Source of the DNA: Nocardioides iriomotensis
Lineage (GTDB): Bacteria > Actinomycetota > Actinomycetes > Propionibacteriales > Nocardioidaceae
DNA: 64,000 bases
Direction: 5' to 3'
Assembly: GCF_004168035.1 (NCBI RefSeq)
Contig: NZ_SDPU01000035.1
Location: 310,001-374,000, forward strand
Positions 7,851 through 16,903 of the stretch are shown here, in pieces (position 1 is the first letter of the stretch; every line of letters starts with the position of its first letter). A model generated the notes under the pieces. The model made no database searches, had not been told where the DNA came from, and worked only from the letters and a program-made list of their open reading frames with translations. The position numbers and the translations under genes are program-made.

Positions 7851-8837
7851 GTGTCGCTGCTCGTCACCGGATCGATCGCCACCGACCACCTGATGTCGTT
7901 CCCGGGCCGGTTCTCCGACTCGCTCGTCGTCGACCAGCTCGACAAGCTGTCGGTCTCGTTCCTGGTCGAGGACCTCGAGGTACGCCGCGGCGGCTGCGCC
8001 GCCAACATCTGCTTCGGGCTGGGCAACCTCGGCCTGCGTCCGGTGCTCGTGGGCGCGGTGGGCGAGGACTTCGTGGAGTACCGGAGCTGGCTCGAGCGGC
8101 ACCACGTCGACTGCGAGTCCGTGCACGTCTCCGAGACCCGGCACACCGCCCGGTTCGTCTGCACGACCGACAAGGACATGGCGCAGTTCGCGTCGTTCTA
8201 CGCCGGCGCGATGAGCGAGGCCCGCGAGATCGAGCTCAAGCCGATCGCCGACCGGGTCGGCGGCGCGACGTTCGTGCTGGTCGGCCCCAACGACCCCGAC
8301 GCGATGCTGCGGCACACCCAGGAGTGCCGCGAGCGCGGCATCCCGTTCCTCGCCGACCCGAGCCAGCAGCTCGCGTTCGGTGACGGCGAGCTGATCCGCG
8401 AGCTCATCGACGGCGCGCACATCCTGTTCAGCAACGAATACGAGTCCGCGCTGATCGAGAAGAAGACCGGCTGGACCAACGACGAGATCCTCGAGCGCGT
8501 GGGCACCCTCGTGGTCACGCTCGGCGCCGCCGGCGTGCGGGTGGAGCGGGCGGGGGAGGAGCCGATCGTCGTCCCGGCCGTGCCCGAGATCGAGAAGGTC
8601 GAGCCGACCGGCGTCGGCGACGCCTTCCGGGCGGGCTTCCTCGCCGCGCTCGAGTGGGGGCTGTCGCTCGAGCGCGCCGCCCAGCTCGGCTGCCTGCTCG
8701 CGGTGTACGTCGTCGAGCGGGTCGGCACGCAGGAGTACACCCTGCACCAGGCGGCGTTCGTGGAGCGGTTCGCCGAGACGTACGGCGAGGGCGCGGCCGC
8801 CGAGGTCGCGCAGCACGTCCGGACGCCGCGCCCCTGA
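7851..8837 (+). CDS. adoK: PfkB-family sugar/adenosine kinase (AdoK-like)
   Basis: 328-aa carbohydrate kinase starting at GTG 7851 (MSLLVTGSIATDHLMSFPGR); an in-frame upstream ATG at 7806 adds a proline-rich, non-conserved stretch. It has the PfkB signature 1 region RRGGCAANICFGLGNLG and signature 2 GVGDAFRAGF, with Asp257 as catalytic base. Position between erpA and ctaC matches Rv2202c, which was shown in mycobacteria to be an adenosine kinase, so purine salvage is the best guess. A ribokinase-like sugar substrate cannot be excluded. Confidence 0.85.
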   Translation: MSLLVTGSIATDHLMSFPGRFSDSLVVDQLDKLSVSFLVEDLEVRRGGCAANICFGLGNLGLRPVLVGAVGEDFVEYRSWLERHHVDCESVHVSETRHTARFVCTTDKDMAQFASFYAGAMSEAREIELKPIADRVGGATFVLVGPNDPDAMLRHTQECRERGIPFLADPSQQLAFGDGELIRELIDGAHILFSNEYESALIEKKTGWTNDEILERVGTLVVTLGAAGVRVERAGEEPIVVPAVPEIEKVEPTGVGDAFRAGFLAALEWGLSLERAAQLGCLLAVYVVERVGTQEYTLHQAAFVERFAETYGEGAAAEVAQHVRTPRP

Positions 8838-8867
8838 CGTCCTGAGCGAGTCCTGAGTCAGTCTCAG

Positions 8868-9098
8868 TCAGAGGGCGCGCCGCACCGTGTAGCGGGGCAC
8901 CCCGTCGTCGGCGGTGTCCTGCCCGACGAACTCGTGCCCGCGCATGCGGCACCACGCCTGCGTGTCAGGCCCCGTCGCCGGGTCGTCGGCGACCACCGCG
9001 ACGGTCCCACCCACGGGGACGTCGCCGATCGCGTTGGCGAGCCGGATCACCGGCAGCGGGCAGCGCAGCCCGCGGCAGTCGAGCTCGAGGTCGGTCAC
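8868..9098 (-). CDS. TusA/SirA-like sulfur carrier protein
   Basis: 76-aa protein starting at GTG 9098, whose start overlaps the stop of the upstream desulfurase homologue by 4 bases. It contains the family motif CRGLRCPLPVIRLANAI with the CPxP persulfide-carrying cysteine, and GTVAVVADDPATGPDTQAWC in the middle. TusA proteins accept sulfur as a persulfide and pass it to tRNA thiolation, molybdopterin or Fe-S pathways. Translational coupling to the desulfurase homologue suggests the two work together. The second cysteine (AWCRMRG) is common in this family. Confidence 0.88.
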   Translation of the reverse strand: MTDLELDCRGLRCPLPVIRLANAIGDVPVGGTVAVVADDPATGPDTQAWCRMRGHEFVGQDTADDGVPRYTVRRAL

Positions 9099-10234
9099 GG
9101 CCGGAGCCCCGCGACCGCGCTGGGCAGCACGTCGAGGAACGCGTCCACGTCGGCCTCCGTGGTGTCCCGGCCGAGCGAGACCCGGACGTTCCCGTGGGTG
9201 AGCGCGCCCATTGCCGCGAGCACGTGCGAGGGGGTCAACGTCGACGCGCTGCAGGCCGAGCCGCTCGACACCGCGAAGCCGTGCTTGTCCAGCTCGCGCA
9301 CCAGGGCCTCGCCCTCCACGTAGAGGCTGGAGAACGTGACGACGTGAGGGAGCCGGTCGTCGGGGTCGCCCACGATGTCCACGTCGGGCACCTCCGCGGC
9401 GACCCGGCCGCGGATCCGGTCGACCAGGGCTCGTTGCCGGGCGCCGGTCTCCTCGCGCTCGGCCACGACCGCCTGCAGCGCCGCGGCCGCGGCCAGCGCG
9501 CCCGGCACGTTCTCGAATCCCGCCACCCGGTGGTCGATCCGGTCGTCGGTGGGAAACGGTGAGCGCCAGCGCGTGCCGGTGCGCACCAGCAGCACGCCGA
9601 CGCCGGCCGGCCCGCCCCACTGCGCCGCCCCGGCGGACGCGGCCGCCCAGCCGGAGGGGAGTGGTAGCCGGCCCGCGGACGCGGCCGCGTCGACGAACAG
9701 TGGCACGTCCCGCGCCGCCGCGAGCTCGGCGACGGCCGCGATCGGCTGCACGGTGCCGACCTCCCCGTTGGCCGCCTGCACCGCGAGCACGCCGGCCCCC
9801 TGCGCGAGAGCGGCCTCGACCTCGGGGAGCAGCACCCTTCCGTGGGAGTCCACGCCGACCACGTCCGACGTACCACCGGAGGCGGACCACCACTCCGCTG
9901 CCTTGAACACCGCGGAGTGCTCGACGGCGGAGTGCACGAGACGGTCGCTCGCCCGGCGCCGGCCCTGGAGCAGGCCGAGGACGCCGCGGTGCACCGCCGT
10001 GGTGGCCGAGGACGTGAACGTCACCTCGTCCGGCCGGGCGCCCAGCAGGGACGCGGTGACCTCGCGCGCGTTGTCGAGCAGCAGACGTGCGTTGCGCCCC
10101 GCACCGTGCAGCCGCACCGGGTCGGCGTACCCCTGGTCGAGCGCCGCGAGCAGGGTCTCGCGCGCGGCGGGGTGCAGGGGCTCGGCGGAGGCGCTGTCGA
10201 GGTAGCCATGGGCCGCACCGGTCGGATAGGTCAC
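9095..10234 (-). CDS. Cysteine desulfurase-like protein (class V aminotransferase fold) lacking the PLP lysine
   Basis: 379-aa NifS/IscS homologue starting at GTG 10234. The catalytic cysteine loop is intact (SSGSACSAS, Cys328), as are His106 (AVEHSAV), the Asn in AANGEVGTVQ, Asp182 and the Arg in RVSLGRDTTE. However, the lysine that should bind pyridoxal phosphate is Gln205, within SAGAAQWGGPAGVG where SGHKxxGPKG is expected; the preceding His is Ala204, and the Gln that follows the PLP aspartate is Ala185. The codon is a clear CAG (9622-9620 on this strand) in an intact frame. It is therefore unlikely to be a normal PLP enzyme. Coupled to the TusA-like gene, it may be a sulfur-relay scaffold. 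Confidence 0.85.
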   Translation of the reverse strand: MTYPTGAAHGYLDSASAEPLHPAARETLLAALDQGYADPVRLHGAGRNARLLLDNAREVTASLLGARPDEVTFTSSATTAVHRGVLGLLQGRRRASDRLVHSAVEHSAVFKAAEWWSASGGTSDVVGVDSHGRVLLPEVEAALAQGAGVLAVQAANGEVGTVQPIAAVAELAAARDVPLFVDAAASAGRLPLPSGWAAASAGAAQWGGPAGVGVLLVRTGTRWRSPFPTDDRIDHRVAGFENVPGALAAAAALQAVVAEREETGARQRALVDRIRGRVAAEVPDVDIVGDPDDRLPHVVTFSSLYVEGEALVRELDKHGFAVSSGSACSASTLTPSHVLAAMGALTHGNVRVSLGRDTTEADVDAFLDVLPSAVAGLRP

Positions 10235-10325
10235 ACCCGTGAAACTACCGGGCCCTGCACGGCATTCACCCCAGCCTCAGTAGTAGTGTTCGGGCTGACC
10301 GTCGTCGTGAGAGAGAGGCTCGTTC

Positions 10326-11210
10326 GTGGGTCTGGAACTCCCCCCGCGTGCCCGCAGGGTCGGACTGCTGACCGTCGGGTCCGCGGGCCTCCTGCTGCTT
10401 GGCGCCTGCTCAGTCGAAGACCAGGCGCAGATCCGGCGTCTGGCGATGCCGGAGCCGGTCACCGACCGTGCTCCGTTCATCTACGACCTGTGGCACGGCG
10501 CCTGGATCGCCGCCATCATCGTCGGCATCATCGTCTGGGGCCTGATCGGCTGGGCGGCCTGGAAGTACCGCCGTCGCGCCGAGGACGAGATCCCCGTGCA
10601 GACGCGGTACAACCTGCCGATCGAGATCCTCTACACGGTCGCGCCGATCGTGATGGTGCTGGTGTTCTTCTACTACACCGTCACCACGCAGAACGACGTG
10701 CTCGAGGAGGTCAGCGCCGACCAGGCCGACCACAACATCAAGGTCGTGGGCCAGCAGTGGTCGTGGACCTTCAACTACATCGAGGACGACGCGCTGGACG
10801 GCTCGACCTCGGTCTACGAGGGCGGTACGACGGCCGACCGGCCGACGCTCGTGCTCCCGGTCGACGAGTCGGTGCGCGTCGAGCTGCTGTCGCCCGACGT
10901 CATCCACTCGTTCTGGGTGCCGGCGTTCCTGTTCAAGATGGACGTCATCCCCGGCCGCGCCAACAGCTTCTCGTTCACGCCGACCGAGGAGGGCACCTTC
11001 GTGGGCCGCTGCGCCGAGCTGTGCGGCGCGTACCACTCGCGGATGCTCTTCAACGTCGACGTCGTGAGCGCGGACGAGTACGCCCAGCACCTCGCCGATC
11101 TGCAGGAGCAGGGCAACACCGGTGAGGCCCTCGGCGGCTCCGACGCCACGACGCAGCCCGGTCTCGAGGACGAGGTCCAGGACGACGACACGACGGAGGG
11201 GTCGGAGTGA
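10326..11210 (+). CDS. ctaC: Cytochrome c oxidase subunit II CtaC
   Basis: 294-aa subunit II of the aa3 oxidase. It starts at GTG 10326 after a GAGAGAGAG ribosome binding site and has a lipoprotein signal with lipobox LLGAC (Cys28). Two membrane segments follow near residues 55-75 and 100-120. The CuA site is complete: HSFWVPAF and [12 protein letters not shown]. It accepts electrons, in actinobacteria directly from the diheme cytochrome QcrC in the bcc-aa3 supercomplex. It overlaps ctaD by 4 bases. The C-terminal tail after the CuA domain is acidic. Confidence 0.97.
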   Translation: MGLELPPRARRVGLLTVGSAGLLLLGACSVEDQAQIRRLAMPEPVTDRAPFIYDLWHGAWIAAIIVGIIVWGLIGWAAWKYRRRAEDEIPVQTRYNLPIEILYTVAPIVMVLVFFYYTVTTQNDVLEEVSADQADHNIKVVGQQWSWTFNYIEDDALDGSTSVYEGGTTADRPTLVLPVDESVRVELLSPDVIHSFWVPAFLFKMDVIPGRANSFSFTPTEEGTFVGRCAELCGAYHSRMLFNVDVVSADEYAQHLADLQEQGNTGEALGGSDATTQPGLEDEVQDDDTTEGSE

Positions 11211-12988
11211 CCGACACAGCCGCATTCCAGGCCGGGCGCACGCGCACCGTGCCGAAGACGCTGGGCCAGCAGGTCGTGCGCGTGCTGACCACCACCGACC
11301 ACAAGCTGATCGGCAAGCTCTACCTGGGCACGTCGTTCGCGTGGTTCCTCGTCGGCGGCGTGATGGCGCTGCTCATCCGCTCCGAGCTGGCGTTCCCGGG
11401 CAACCAGGTGGTCAGCGACGAGGTCTACAACCAGCTGTTCACCATGCACGGCACGATCATGCTGCTGCTGTTCGCGACGCCGCTGTTCTTCGGCTTCTCC
11501 AACGTGATCATGCCGCTGCAGATCGGTTCGCCCGACGTGGCGTTCCCGCGCCTCAACATGTTCAGCTACTGGCTGTTCCTGTTCGGCGGACTGATCGCCG
11601 CCGTCGGCTTCCTGACCCCCGAGGGCGCGGCCGACTTCGGCTGGTTCGCCTACACGCCGCTGTCCAACGAGGTCCGCTCGCCGGGCGTGGGCGGTGACCT
11701 GTGGATCATGGGTCTGTGGATGGCCGGTTTGGGCACCATCCTCGGCGCGGTCAACTTCATCACCACGATCATCTGCATGCGCGCGCCCGGCATGACGATG
11801 TTCCGGCTCCCGATCTTCGTCTGGAACACCCTGGTCACCAGCCTGCTCGTGCTGATCGCGTTCCCGATCCTGGCCGGCGCGCTGCTGTCGCTCGAGGCCG
11901 ACCGGATGCTCGGGGCGCACGTCTTCGACGCCGCCAACGGCGGCCCGATCCTGTGGCAGCACTTGTTCTGGTTCTTCGGGCACCCCGAGGTCTACATCAT
12001 CGCGCTGCCGTTCTTCGGCATCATCACCGAGGTCCTCCCGGTGTTCAGCCGCAAGCCGGTCTTCGGCTACGTCGGCCTGGTCGCCGCGACGATCTCGATC
12101 GCGGTGCTGTCGGTGGCCGTGTGGGCGCACCACATGTTCGTGACCGGCGCCGTCGACCTGCCGTTCTTCTCCGGCATGACGTTCCTGATCGCCGTACCCA
12201 CAGGTGTGAAGTTCTTCAACTGGATCGGCACGATGTGGGGCGGGTCGATCTCGTTCGACACCCCCATGCTCTGGTCGATCGGCTTCCTGACGACGTTCCT
12301 CTTCGGCGGCCTGACCGGCGTCATCCTGGCCAGCCCGCCGCTGGACTTCGCGGTCTCCGACTCCTACTTCGTGGTGGCGCACTTCCACTACGTGGTGTTC
12401 GGCACCGTGGTGTTCGCGATGTTCGCCGGCTTCTACTTCTGGTGGCCGAAGATGACCGGCCGGATGCTCGACGAGCGGCTCGGCAAGGCCCACTTCTGGC
12501 TGCTGTTCATCGGCTTCCACACCACCTTCCTCGTGCAGCACTGGCTGGGCGTCGAGGGCATGCCGCGCCGCTACGCCGACTACCTCCCGAGCGACGGGTT
12601 CACCACGCTCAACCAGGTGTCCACGGTCGGCGCGTTCCTGCTCGGCGCCTCGACGTTGCCGTTCCTGTACAACGTGTACAAGTCGAGCCGCAGCCCGATG
12701 GTCGAGCGCGACGACCCGTGGGGCTGGGGCCGCTCGCTGGAGTGGGCGACGTCCTCGCCCCCGCCGCGGCACAACTTCGTGACCATCCCGCGGATCCGGT
12801 CCGAGTCGCCGGCGTTCGACTTGCACCACCCCGAGGTGGCCGCGCTCGAGATGGAGCAGAACGACAAGCTCGGCGAGAGCGACATCGTCGACGCGCCCAG
12901 CGTCGAGGGCCGCGCGGAGCTGCTGCGCGACAACCTGCAGGACCAGGGCAAGACGATCCCGCACGACCGCGACGGAGGCGACAACTGA
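11207..12988 (+). CDS. ctaD: Cytochrome c oxidase subunit I CtaD
   Basis: 593-aa catalytic subunit holding heme a and the heme a3-CuB centre where oxygen is reduced. Twelve membrane segments are apparent. The metal ligands are visible as [10 protein letters not shown] (heme a His), [13 protein letters not shown] (CuB His and the cross-linked Tyr), AHHMFVTG (CuB His pair) and AHFHYVVFG (heme His pair). The start is GTG at 11207, overlapping the ctaC stop, and the stop overlaps ctaF. In mycobacteria ctaD lies elsewhere, whereas here ctaC-ctaD-ctaF form one operon. Confidence 0.97.
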   Translation: MTDTAAFQAGRTRTVPKTLGQQVVRVLTTTDHKLIGKLYLGTSFAWFLVGGVMALLIRSELAFPGNQVVSDEVYNQLFTMHGTIMLLLFATPLFFGFSNVIMPLQIGSPDVAFPRLNMFSYWLFLFGGLIAAVGFLTPEGAADFGWFAYTPLSNEVRSPGVGGDLWIMGLWMAGLGTILGAVNFITTIICMRAPGMTMFRLPIFVWNTLVTSLLVLIAFPILAGALLSLEADRMLGAHVFDAANGGPILWQHLFWFFGHPEVYIIALPFFGIITEVLPVFSRKPVFGYVGLVAATISIAVLSVAVWAHHMFVTGAVDLPFFSGMTFLIAVPTGVKFFNWIGTMWGGSISFDTPMLWSIGFLTTFLFGGLTGVILASPPLDFAVSDSYFVVAHFHYVVFGTVVFAMFAGFYFWWPKMTGRMLDERLGKAHFWLLFIGFHTTFLVQHWLGVEGMPRRYADYLPSDGFTTLNQVSTVGAFLLGASTLPFLYNVYKSSRSPMVERDDPWGWGRSLEWATSSPPPRHNFVTIPRIRSESPAFDLHHPEVAALEMEQNDKLGESDIVDAPSVEGRAELLRDNLQDQGKTIPHDRDGGDN

Positions 12989-13386
12989 TGAAGGCTGAAG
13001 CCTGGCTGTTCGTCATCTGCTCGGTGTTCTTCGTGCTGGTGGCCCCGGCCTACTGGCTGATCGCCAAGGACCCCACGGGCACCTCCGCGCTGGTGATGAC
13101 CGCGCTGCTCATGCTGCTGGTGACCTTCTACCTCGGCTTCCACGCGTCCCGCATGGAGCCGCGCCCGGAGGACCGCAAGGACGCCGAGATCGCTGAGGGC
13201 GCCGGTGAGCTCGGGTTCTTCCCGCCGTACAGCTGGTGGCCGCTGTGGTGCGCCGCCACGCTCGGCCTGATCGTGTTCGGCACCGCGATGGGCGCCTGGT
13301 GGCTGCTCATCATCGGCGTCGGCCTGGGCTCCATCGCCCTGTGCGGCTGGATCTATGAGTACTACCGCGGAGAGCACGCTCACTGA
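12988..13386 (+). CDS. ctaF: Cytochrome c oxidase subunit IV CtaF
   Basis: 132-aa small integral subunit of the actinobacterial aa3 oxidase. Four hydrophobic segments are apparent (about residues 5-25, 33-52, 82-101 and 104-122), and the FFPPYSWWPLW stretch in the middle is typical of the family. The ATG start shares one base with the ctaD stop (TGATG). It is the last gene of the operon and a strong terminator follows 21 bases later. Confidence 0.93.
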   Translation: MKAEAWLFVICSVFFVLVAPAYWLIAKDPTGTSALVMTALLMLLVTFYLGFHASRMEPRPEDRKDAEIAEGAGELGFFPPYSWWPLWCAATLGLIVFGTAMGAWWLLIIGVGLGSIALCGWIYEYYRGEHAH

Positions 13387-13407
13387 GCGCGCCGTGACCC
13401 GAACGTG

Positions 13408-13444
13408 ACGGGCCCCACCAGCCGCGGAGGCAGGTGGGGCCCGT
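13408..13444 (+). terminator. Terminator hairpin after ctaCDF
   Basis: Inverted repeat with 12-base arms ACGGGCCCCACC (13408-13419) and GGTGGGGCCCGT (13433-13444), a 13-base loop, and TCCCGTTGTT downstream. It ends the cytochrome oxidase operon and lies about 50 bases before the next start. Confidence 0.82.
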
Positions 13445-13493
13445 TCCCGTTGTTACCCTGGATGAGCAGCTGTACGTCGCACGAGGGGATCCC

Positions 13494-14741
13494 ATGTCCA
13501 TCCACGGCACTCATCCGCGCCCGCAGGCGCGTCGACGCCTGCCCGCGCTCGCCGCCGGGCTGTCCCTCGCCATCGCGCTCGCCGGCTGCACCGCCGGCGC
13601 CAACGACGACGACGCGGCCGCCCCGATCGGCGGCGGCGACGGGCCCGGCCAGGCCGAGGAGTCGGCTACTCCCGAACCGGCCGCCACCATCTCCACGAAC
13701 CTCCCCAAAACGGGCACGGTCCCGGTTGACGGGACGCTCGAGCTGACCGCGACCGACGGCACGTTCCGCAAGGTCGCCGTCACCTTCGGCAAGCGCAACC
13801 GGCCGCTTAAGGGCGACCTGAGCAGCGACAAGACGGCGTGGACGTCCGCGCAGCGCCTCGAGCCCGGGCTGCGCTACCGCGTCCGCAGCGTCGCCGTCGA
13901 CGTCGACGGGCTCGAGACGCGCTCGTCCAAGGTGTTCCGGACCGACGCGCTCACGCTCGACCAGCAGACCTTCCCGTCCGTCGCGCCGCTCTCCGGCGAG
14001 GTCGTGGGCGTCGGCATGCCGGTCATCGTGCAGTTCGACGTACCCGTCACCGACAAGGCGTCGATCGAGAAGCACCTGACCGTCACCTCCTCGCCCCAGC
14101 AAGCCGGCGCCTGGCACTGGATCAGCGACAACGAGGTGCACTGGCGGCCGCGGACCTACTGGCAGCCCGGCACCCAGGTCACCGTCGACGCCGACGTCAA
14201 CTCGATCCCGGCGGGCAACGGCGTCTACGGCCAGCTCAGCCGGTCCACCAGCTTCACCGTGGGCGACGCGATGGTCAGCCGGGTCGACATCGCCCGGCAC
14301 ACCATGAAGGTGTTCAAGAACGGCACCCTGCTGCGCACCCTGCCGATCACCACGGGCAAGGCGGGCTTCACCACCCGCTCCGGCACGAAGGTGATCATCG
14401 AGAAGTTCCGCGAGCGCCGGATGAACTCCGAGACCGTCGGCATCAACCGCGACGACCCGGAGTACTACGACATCGACGACGTCGAGTACGCCATGCGGCT
14501 GACCTACTCCGGCGAGTTCATCCACGCCGCCCCGTGGTCGGTCGGCTCCCAGGGCTACGCCAACGTCAGCCACGGCTGCACCGGCATGAGCACCGCCAAC
14601 GCGGCCTGGCTCTACAACATCTCCAAGCGCGGTGACGTCGTGGAGTACACCGGCAGCGACCGCTGGATGACGCTCACCAACGGGTACGGCGACTGGAACG
14701 AGCGGTTCCGCCAGTACCGCGCCGGCTCCGCCCTGAGCTGA
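13494..14741 (+). CDS. L,D-transpeptidase lipoprotein (YkuD domain)
   Basis: 415-aa cell-wall cross-linking enzyme forming 3-3 links in peptidoglycan. The start is ATG 13494, after a CGAGGGGA ribosome binding site. Residues 1-32 form a lipoprotein signal with lipobox LAGC (Cys32). Two Ig-like domains occupy about residues 60-260, then the YkuD catalytic domain. His344 and the SHGC motif (Ser359-Cys362) are intact, with Cys362 as nucleophile; the usual HGCxN asparagine is replaced in SHGCTGMS, as in mycobacterial Ldt proteins. The layout resembles LdtMt2. It stands alone between the two respiratory operons. Confidence 0.93.
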   Translation: MSIHGTHPRPQARRRLPALAAGLSLAIALAGCTAGANDDDAAAPIGGGDGPGQAEESATPEPAATISTNLPKTGTVPVDGTLELTATDGTFRKVAVTFGKRNRPLKGDLSSDKTAWTSAQRLEPGLRYRVRSVAVDVDGLETRSSKVFRTDALTLDQQTFPSVAPLSGEVVGVGMPVIVQFDVPVTDKASIEKHLTVTSSPQQAGAWHWISDNEVHWRPRTYWQPGTQVTVDADVNSIPAGNGVYGQLSRSTSFTVGDAMVSRVDIARHTMKVFKNGTLLRTLPITTGKAGFTTRSGTKVIIEKFRERRMNSETVGINRDDPEYYDIDDVEYAMRLTYSGEFIHAAPWSVGSQGYANVSHGCTGMSTANAAWLYNISKRGDVVEYTGSDRWMTLTNGYGDWNERFRQYRAGSALS

Positions 14742-14865
14742 TCGGACGGCCGGGTCTCGGTCCTACGGCCGACCCGGTGTCCTCCTGAGGGAGGACGTGG
14801 CGGCCCGTCGAGATCGGACTCCAGTACCTGGTGGGCGAGGGGCCCTGATCGGCAGGCTTGTCCTC

Positions 14866-15039
14866 ATGAACACGCCGATCACCACCGCCATCGCCCTCAT
14901 GTCCTTCGACTCCTCGATGACCACGCTGGGCTCCGCCCGTCGTGACCGCCAGGTGCGCCGCACGGTGCGCGCCATGAACCGCGCCGGCCGGCACGAGCAC
15001 GCACGACGACGCTCGCACGCCTCGCCGCCACCGATCTGA
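14866..15039 (+). CDS. Possible small basic protein
   Basis: 57-codon open frame from ATG 14866 (MNTPITTAIALMSFDSSMTT), very rich in Arg and His in its second half. Third codon positions are strongly GC-biased, as in real genes here, but the ribosome binding site is weak and I know no homologue. It is the only candidate in the 377-base gap between the transpeptidase (ends 14741) and qcrB (ends 15119). The rest of that gap holds two weak hairpins (arms 14750-14756/14771-14777 and 14779-14785/14790-14796) and the qcrB terminator. Confidence 0.35.
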   Translation: MNTPITTAIALMSFDSSMTTLGSARRDRQVRRTVRAMNRAGRHEHARRRSHASPPPI

Positions 15040-15063
15040 CCGACGTTCGACCACCCGGATGGA

Positions 15064-15103
15064 CGACGAAGGGCCCCACCGCGAACGGTGGGGCCCTTCG
15101 TCG
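15064..15103. terminator. Terminator hairpin after qcrB
   Basis: Perfect 17-base inverted repeat, arms CGACGAAGGGCCCCACC (15064-15080) and GGTGGGGCCCTTCGTCG (15087-15103), loop GCGAAC. It lies 15 bases beyond the qcrB stop on the minus strand and is the strongest hairpin in the window. Since it is symmetric it can also stop plus-strand transcription from 14866. Confidence 0.88.
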
Positions 15104-15118
15104 TTGCCTGTCAGTGAC

Positions 15119-16903
15119 TCAGTGCTGGCGGAGCTCCTCGCCGGAGACGCCATGACGGCCGTCGAACTGGTGGCCGTCGGCCGCGTGGCCGTCGAGCTCG
15201 TAGTCACCGGTGTAGTCGCCGCTGACGTGCTGGTGCCCGTCGTCGCGCACGGCCAGCTCGTGCTCGGCGTGGTGCCGGGCCTCCTCGAGCTCCGTCGTGG
15301 TCGGCTTCTGCACGTTGTGGGCGAACCACGCACGTGAGAGGCGGGCCCGCAGCCGGTGGAGCCGGACGTGGCGGGCTGCCACGCCGTTCTCGTCGGCGGC
15401 GGTCGGAGCCGGGAGCAGCGGGTCGCGGTCGCGGGCGGTGAGGGTGTAGGCCTCGTCGCCGGAGATCGGCAGGTGCTTCTCGGCGTACGCGCCCTCAGGG
15501 GAGCGCATGATCACGCCGGTCTCGTAGCCGTGCAGCAGCCGGGCCTCGTCCTGACGCTGGAGCGAGATGCACCAGCGCCTGGTGACGATGAACGCGACCA
15601 CCGGGGCGACGAAGACCATGACCCGCATGAAGTACGTGATGTAGTTCAGGTTCAGGTTGAAGATCACGGCCAGGAGGTCGTTGCCGCCGGCCATCCAGAG
15701 CATGCCGTACGCGGTCATGAGCGAGACCAGGAACGCGGTGCGGGTGGGCGCGTTGCGCGGCCGCTGCAGCAGGTGGTGCTCCCGCTTGTCTCCGGTGATC
15801 CAGGCCTCGATGAACGGGTACGCCAACATCGCGGCGAGGAACATCACCGGGATGATCTGGCCGGGAAGCATCACGTTCCAGCTGATCGTGAAGCCGAAGA
15901 TGTGCGTCTCCCAGCCGGGCATGATCCGCAGCAGACCCTCGGCGAACCCCATGTACCAGTCGGGCTGCGAGCCCGCGGTCACCTCGGCCGGGTTGTACGG
16001 GCCGTAGCGCCACACCGGGTTGATGCTGAGCAGGCCGCCCATCAGGGCGGTCACGCCGAAGACGATGAAGAAGAAACCGCCCGCCTTCGCGGCGTACACC
16101 GGCAGCATCGGGTAGCCGACGACGTTGTTGTTCGTGCGGCCGGGGCCGGGCCACTGCGTGTGCTTCTGGTACACGAGCAGCAGCATGTGCAGCCCGATCA
16201 GCGCCAGCAGGATGCCCGGGATCAGCAGCACGTGCACGATGTAGAGCCGCGGGATGATCACATCACCCGGGAACTCCCCGCCGAACATGAAGAACGACAT
16301 GTACGTGCCGAGGACGGGGGTCGCCTTGACGAGGCCGTCGGCGATCCGGAGGCCGGTGCCGGACAGCAGGTCGTCGGGCAGCGAGTAGCCGGCGAAGCCC
16401 TCGATGACACCGAGCAGCAGGAGCAGCAGCCCGATCAGATAGTTGAGCTCGCGCGGCTTGCGGAAGGCGCCGGTGAAGAACACGCGCATCATGTGCACGA
16501 ACATCGCGGCGATGAAGAGCATCGCCGACCAGTGGTGCATCTGGCGCATCAGCAGGCCGCCGCGAATGTCGAACGAGATGTCCAGCGTGGAGGCGTAGGC
16601 CTCCGACATGTGCAGTCCGCGGAGCTGGTCGTAGGAGCCGTCGTAGACGACCTCGGCCATGCTCGGCTTGAACCACAGCGTGAGGAACGTGCCGGTGAGC
16701 AGCAGGACGACGAAGCTCCACAGGGCGATCTCGCCCAGCATGAACGACCAGTGGTCGGGGAAGACCTTGCGGATCTGCTTCTTCGACACCGCGGCCAGAC
16801 CGGTCCGGTCGTCGGCCCAGGTCAGCAGCCCGCCGAGGGGGTTCGCACGCTTGGCCGTCGCGGCCTTGGCGCCGTTGGTGGTTGCATGACTCATCGTTGT
16901 CAC
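15119..16903 (-). CDS. qcrB: Cytochrome bc1 complex subunit b QcrB
   Basis: 594-aa menaquinol-oxidising subunit with the two b hemes. His ligands are visible in RQMHHWSAMLFI/FVHMMRVFF and in YIVHVLLIPG/GLHMLLLV, and the quinol-site PDWYMGF replaces the PEWY of classical cytochrome b as in actinobacteria. The GTG start at 16903 overlaps the qcrA stop; an ATG three codons later is also possible. The last 50 or so residues form an unusual hydrophilic tail rich in His, Asp and Gly. QcrB is the target of inhibitors such as telacebec (Q203) in mycobacteria. Confidence 0.97.
   Translation of the reverse strand: MTTMSHATTNGAKAATAKRANPLGGLLTWADDRTGLAAVSKKQIRKVFPDHWSFMLGEIALWSFVVLLLTGTFLTLWFKPSMAEVVYDGSYDQLRGLHMSEAYASTLDISFDIRGGLLMRQMHHWSAMLFIAAMFVHMMRVFFTGAFRKPRELNYLIGLLLLLLGVIEGFAGYSLPDDLLSGTGLRIADGLVKATPVLGTYMSFFMFGGEFPGDVIIPRLYIVHVLLIPGILLALIGLHMLLLVYQKHTQWPGPGRTNNNVVGYPMLPVYAAKAGGFFFIVFGVTALMGGLLSINPVWRYGPYNPAEVTAGSQPDWYMGFAEGLLRIMPGWETHIFGFTISWNVMLPGQIIPVMFLAAMLAYPFIEAWITGDKREHHLLQRPRNAPTRTAFLVSLMTAYGMLWMAGGNDLLAVIFNLNLNYITYFMRVMVFVAPVVAFIVTRRWCISLQRQDEARLLHGYETGVIMRSPEGAYAEKHLPISGDEAYTLTARDRDPLLPAPTAADENGVAARHVRLHRLRARLSRAWFAHNVQKPTTTELEEARHHAEHELAVRDDGHQHVSGDYTGDYELDGHAADGHQFDGRHGVSGEELRQH

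Noticed and set aside
8853-8867. CTGAG-TCAGT-CTCAG repeat between adoK and the TusA-like gene as a terminator
   Set aside because: Arms are only 5 bases, and the repeat includes a run of related CTGAG units that can form several weak structures. Not convincing.
9600-9680. Frameshift or sequencing error as the cause of the missing PLP lysine
   Set aside because: The frame reads through both conserved flanks (AAAS before and GGPAGVG after) with no shift; the codon is CAG and three independent PLP residues are altered.
10814-12964. Open frame of more than 700 codons opposite ctaC and ctaD
   Set aside because: Both strands cannot be coding here, and the plus-strand oxidase subunits have all their metal ligands. 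The minus frame is a composition artefact.
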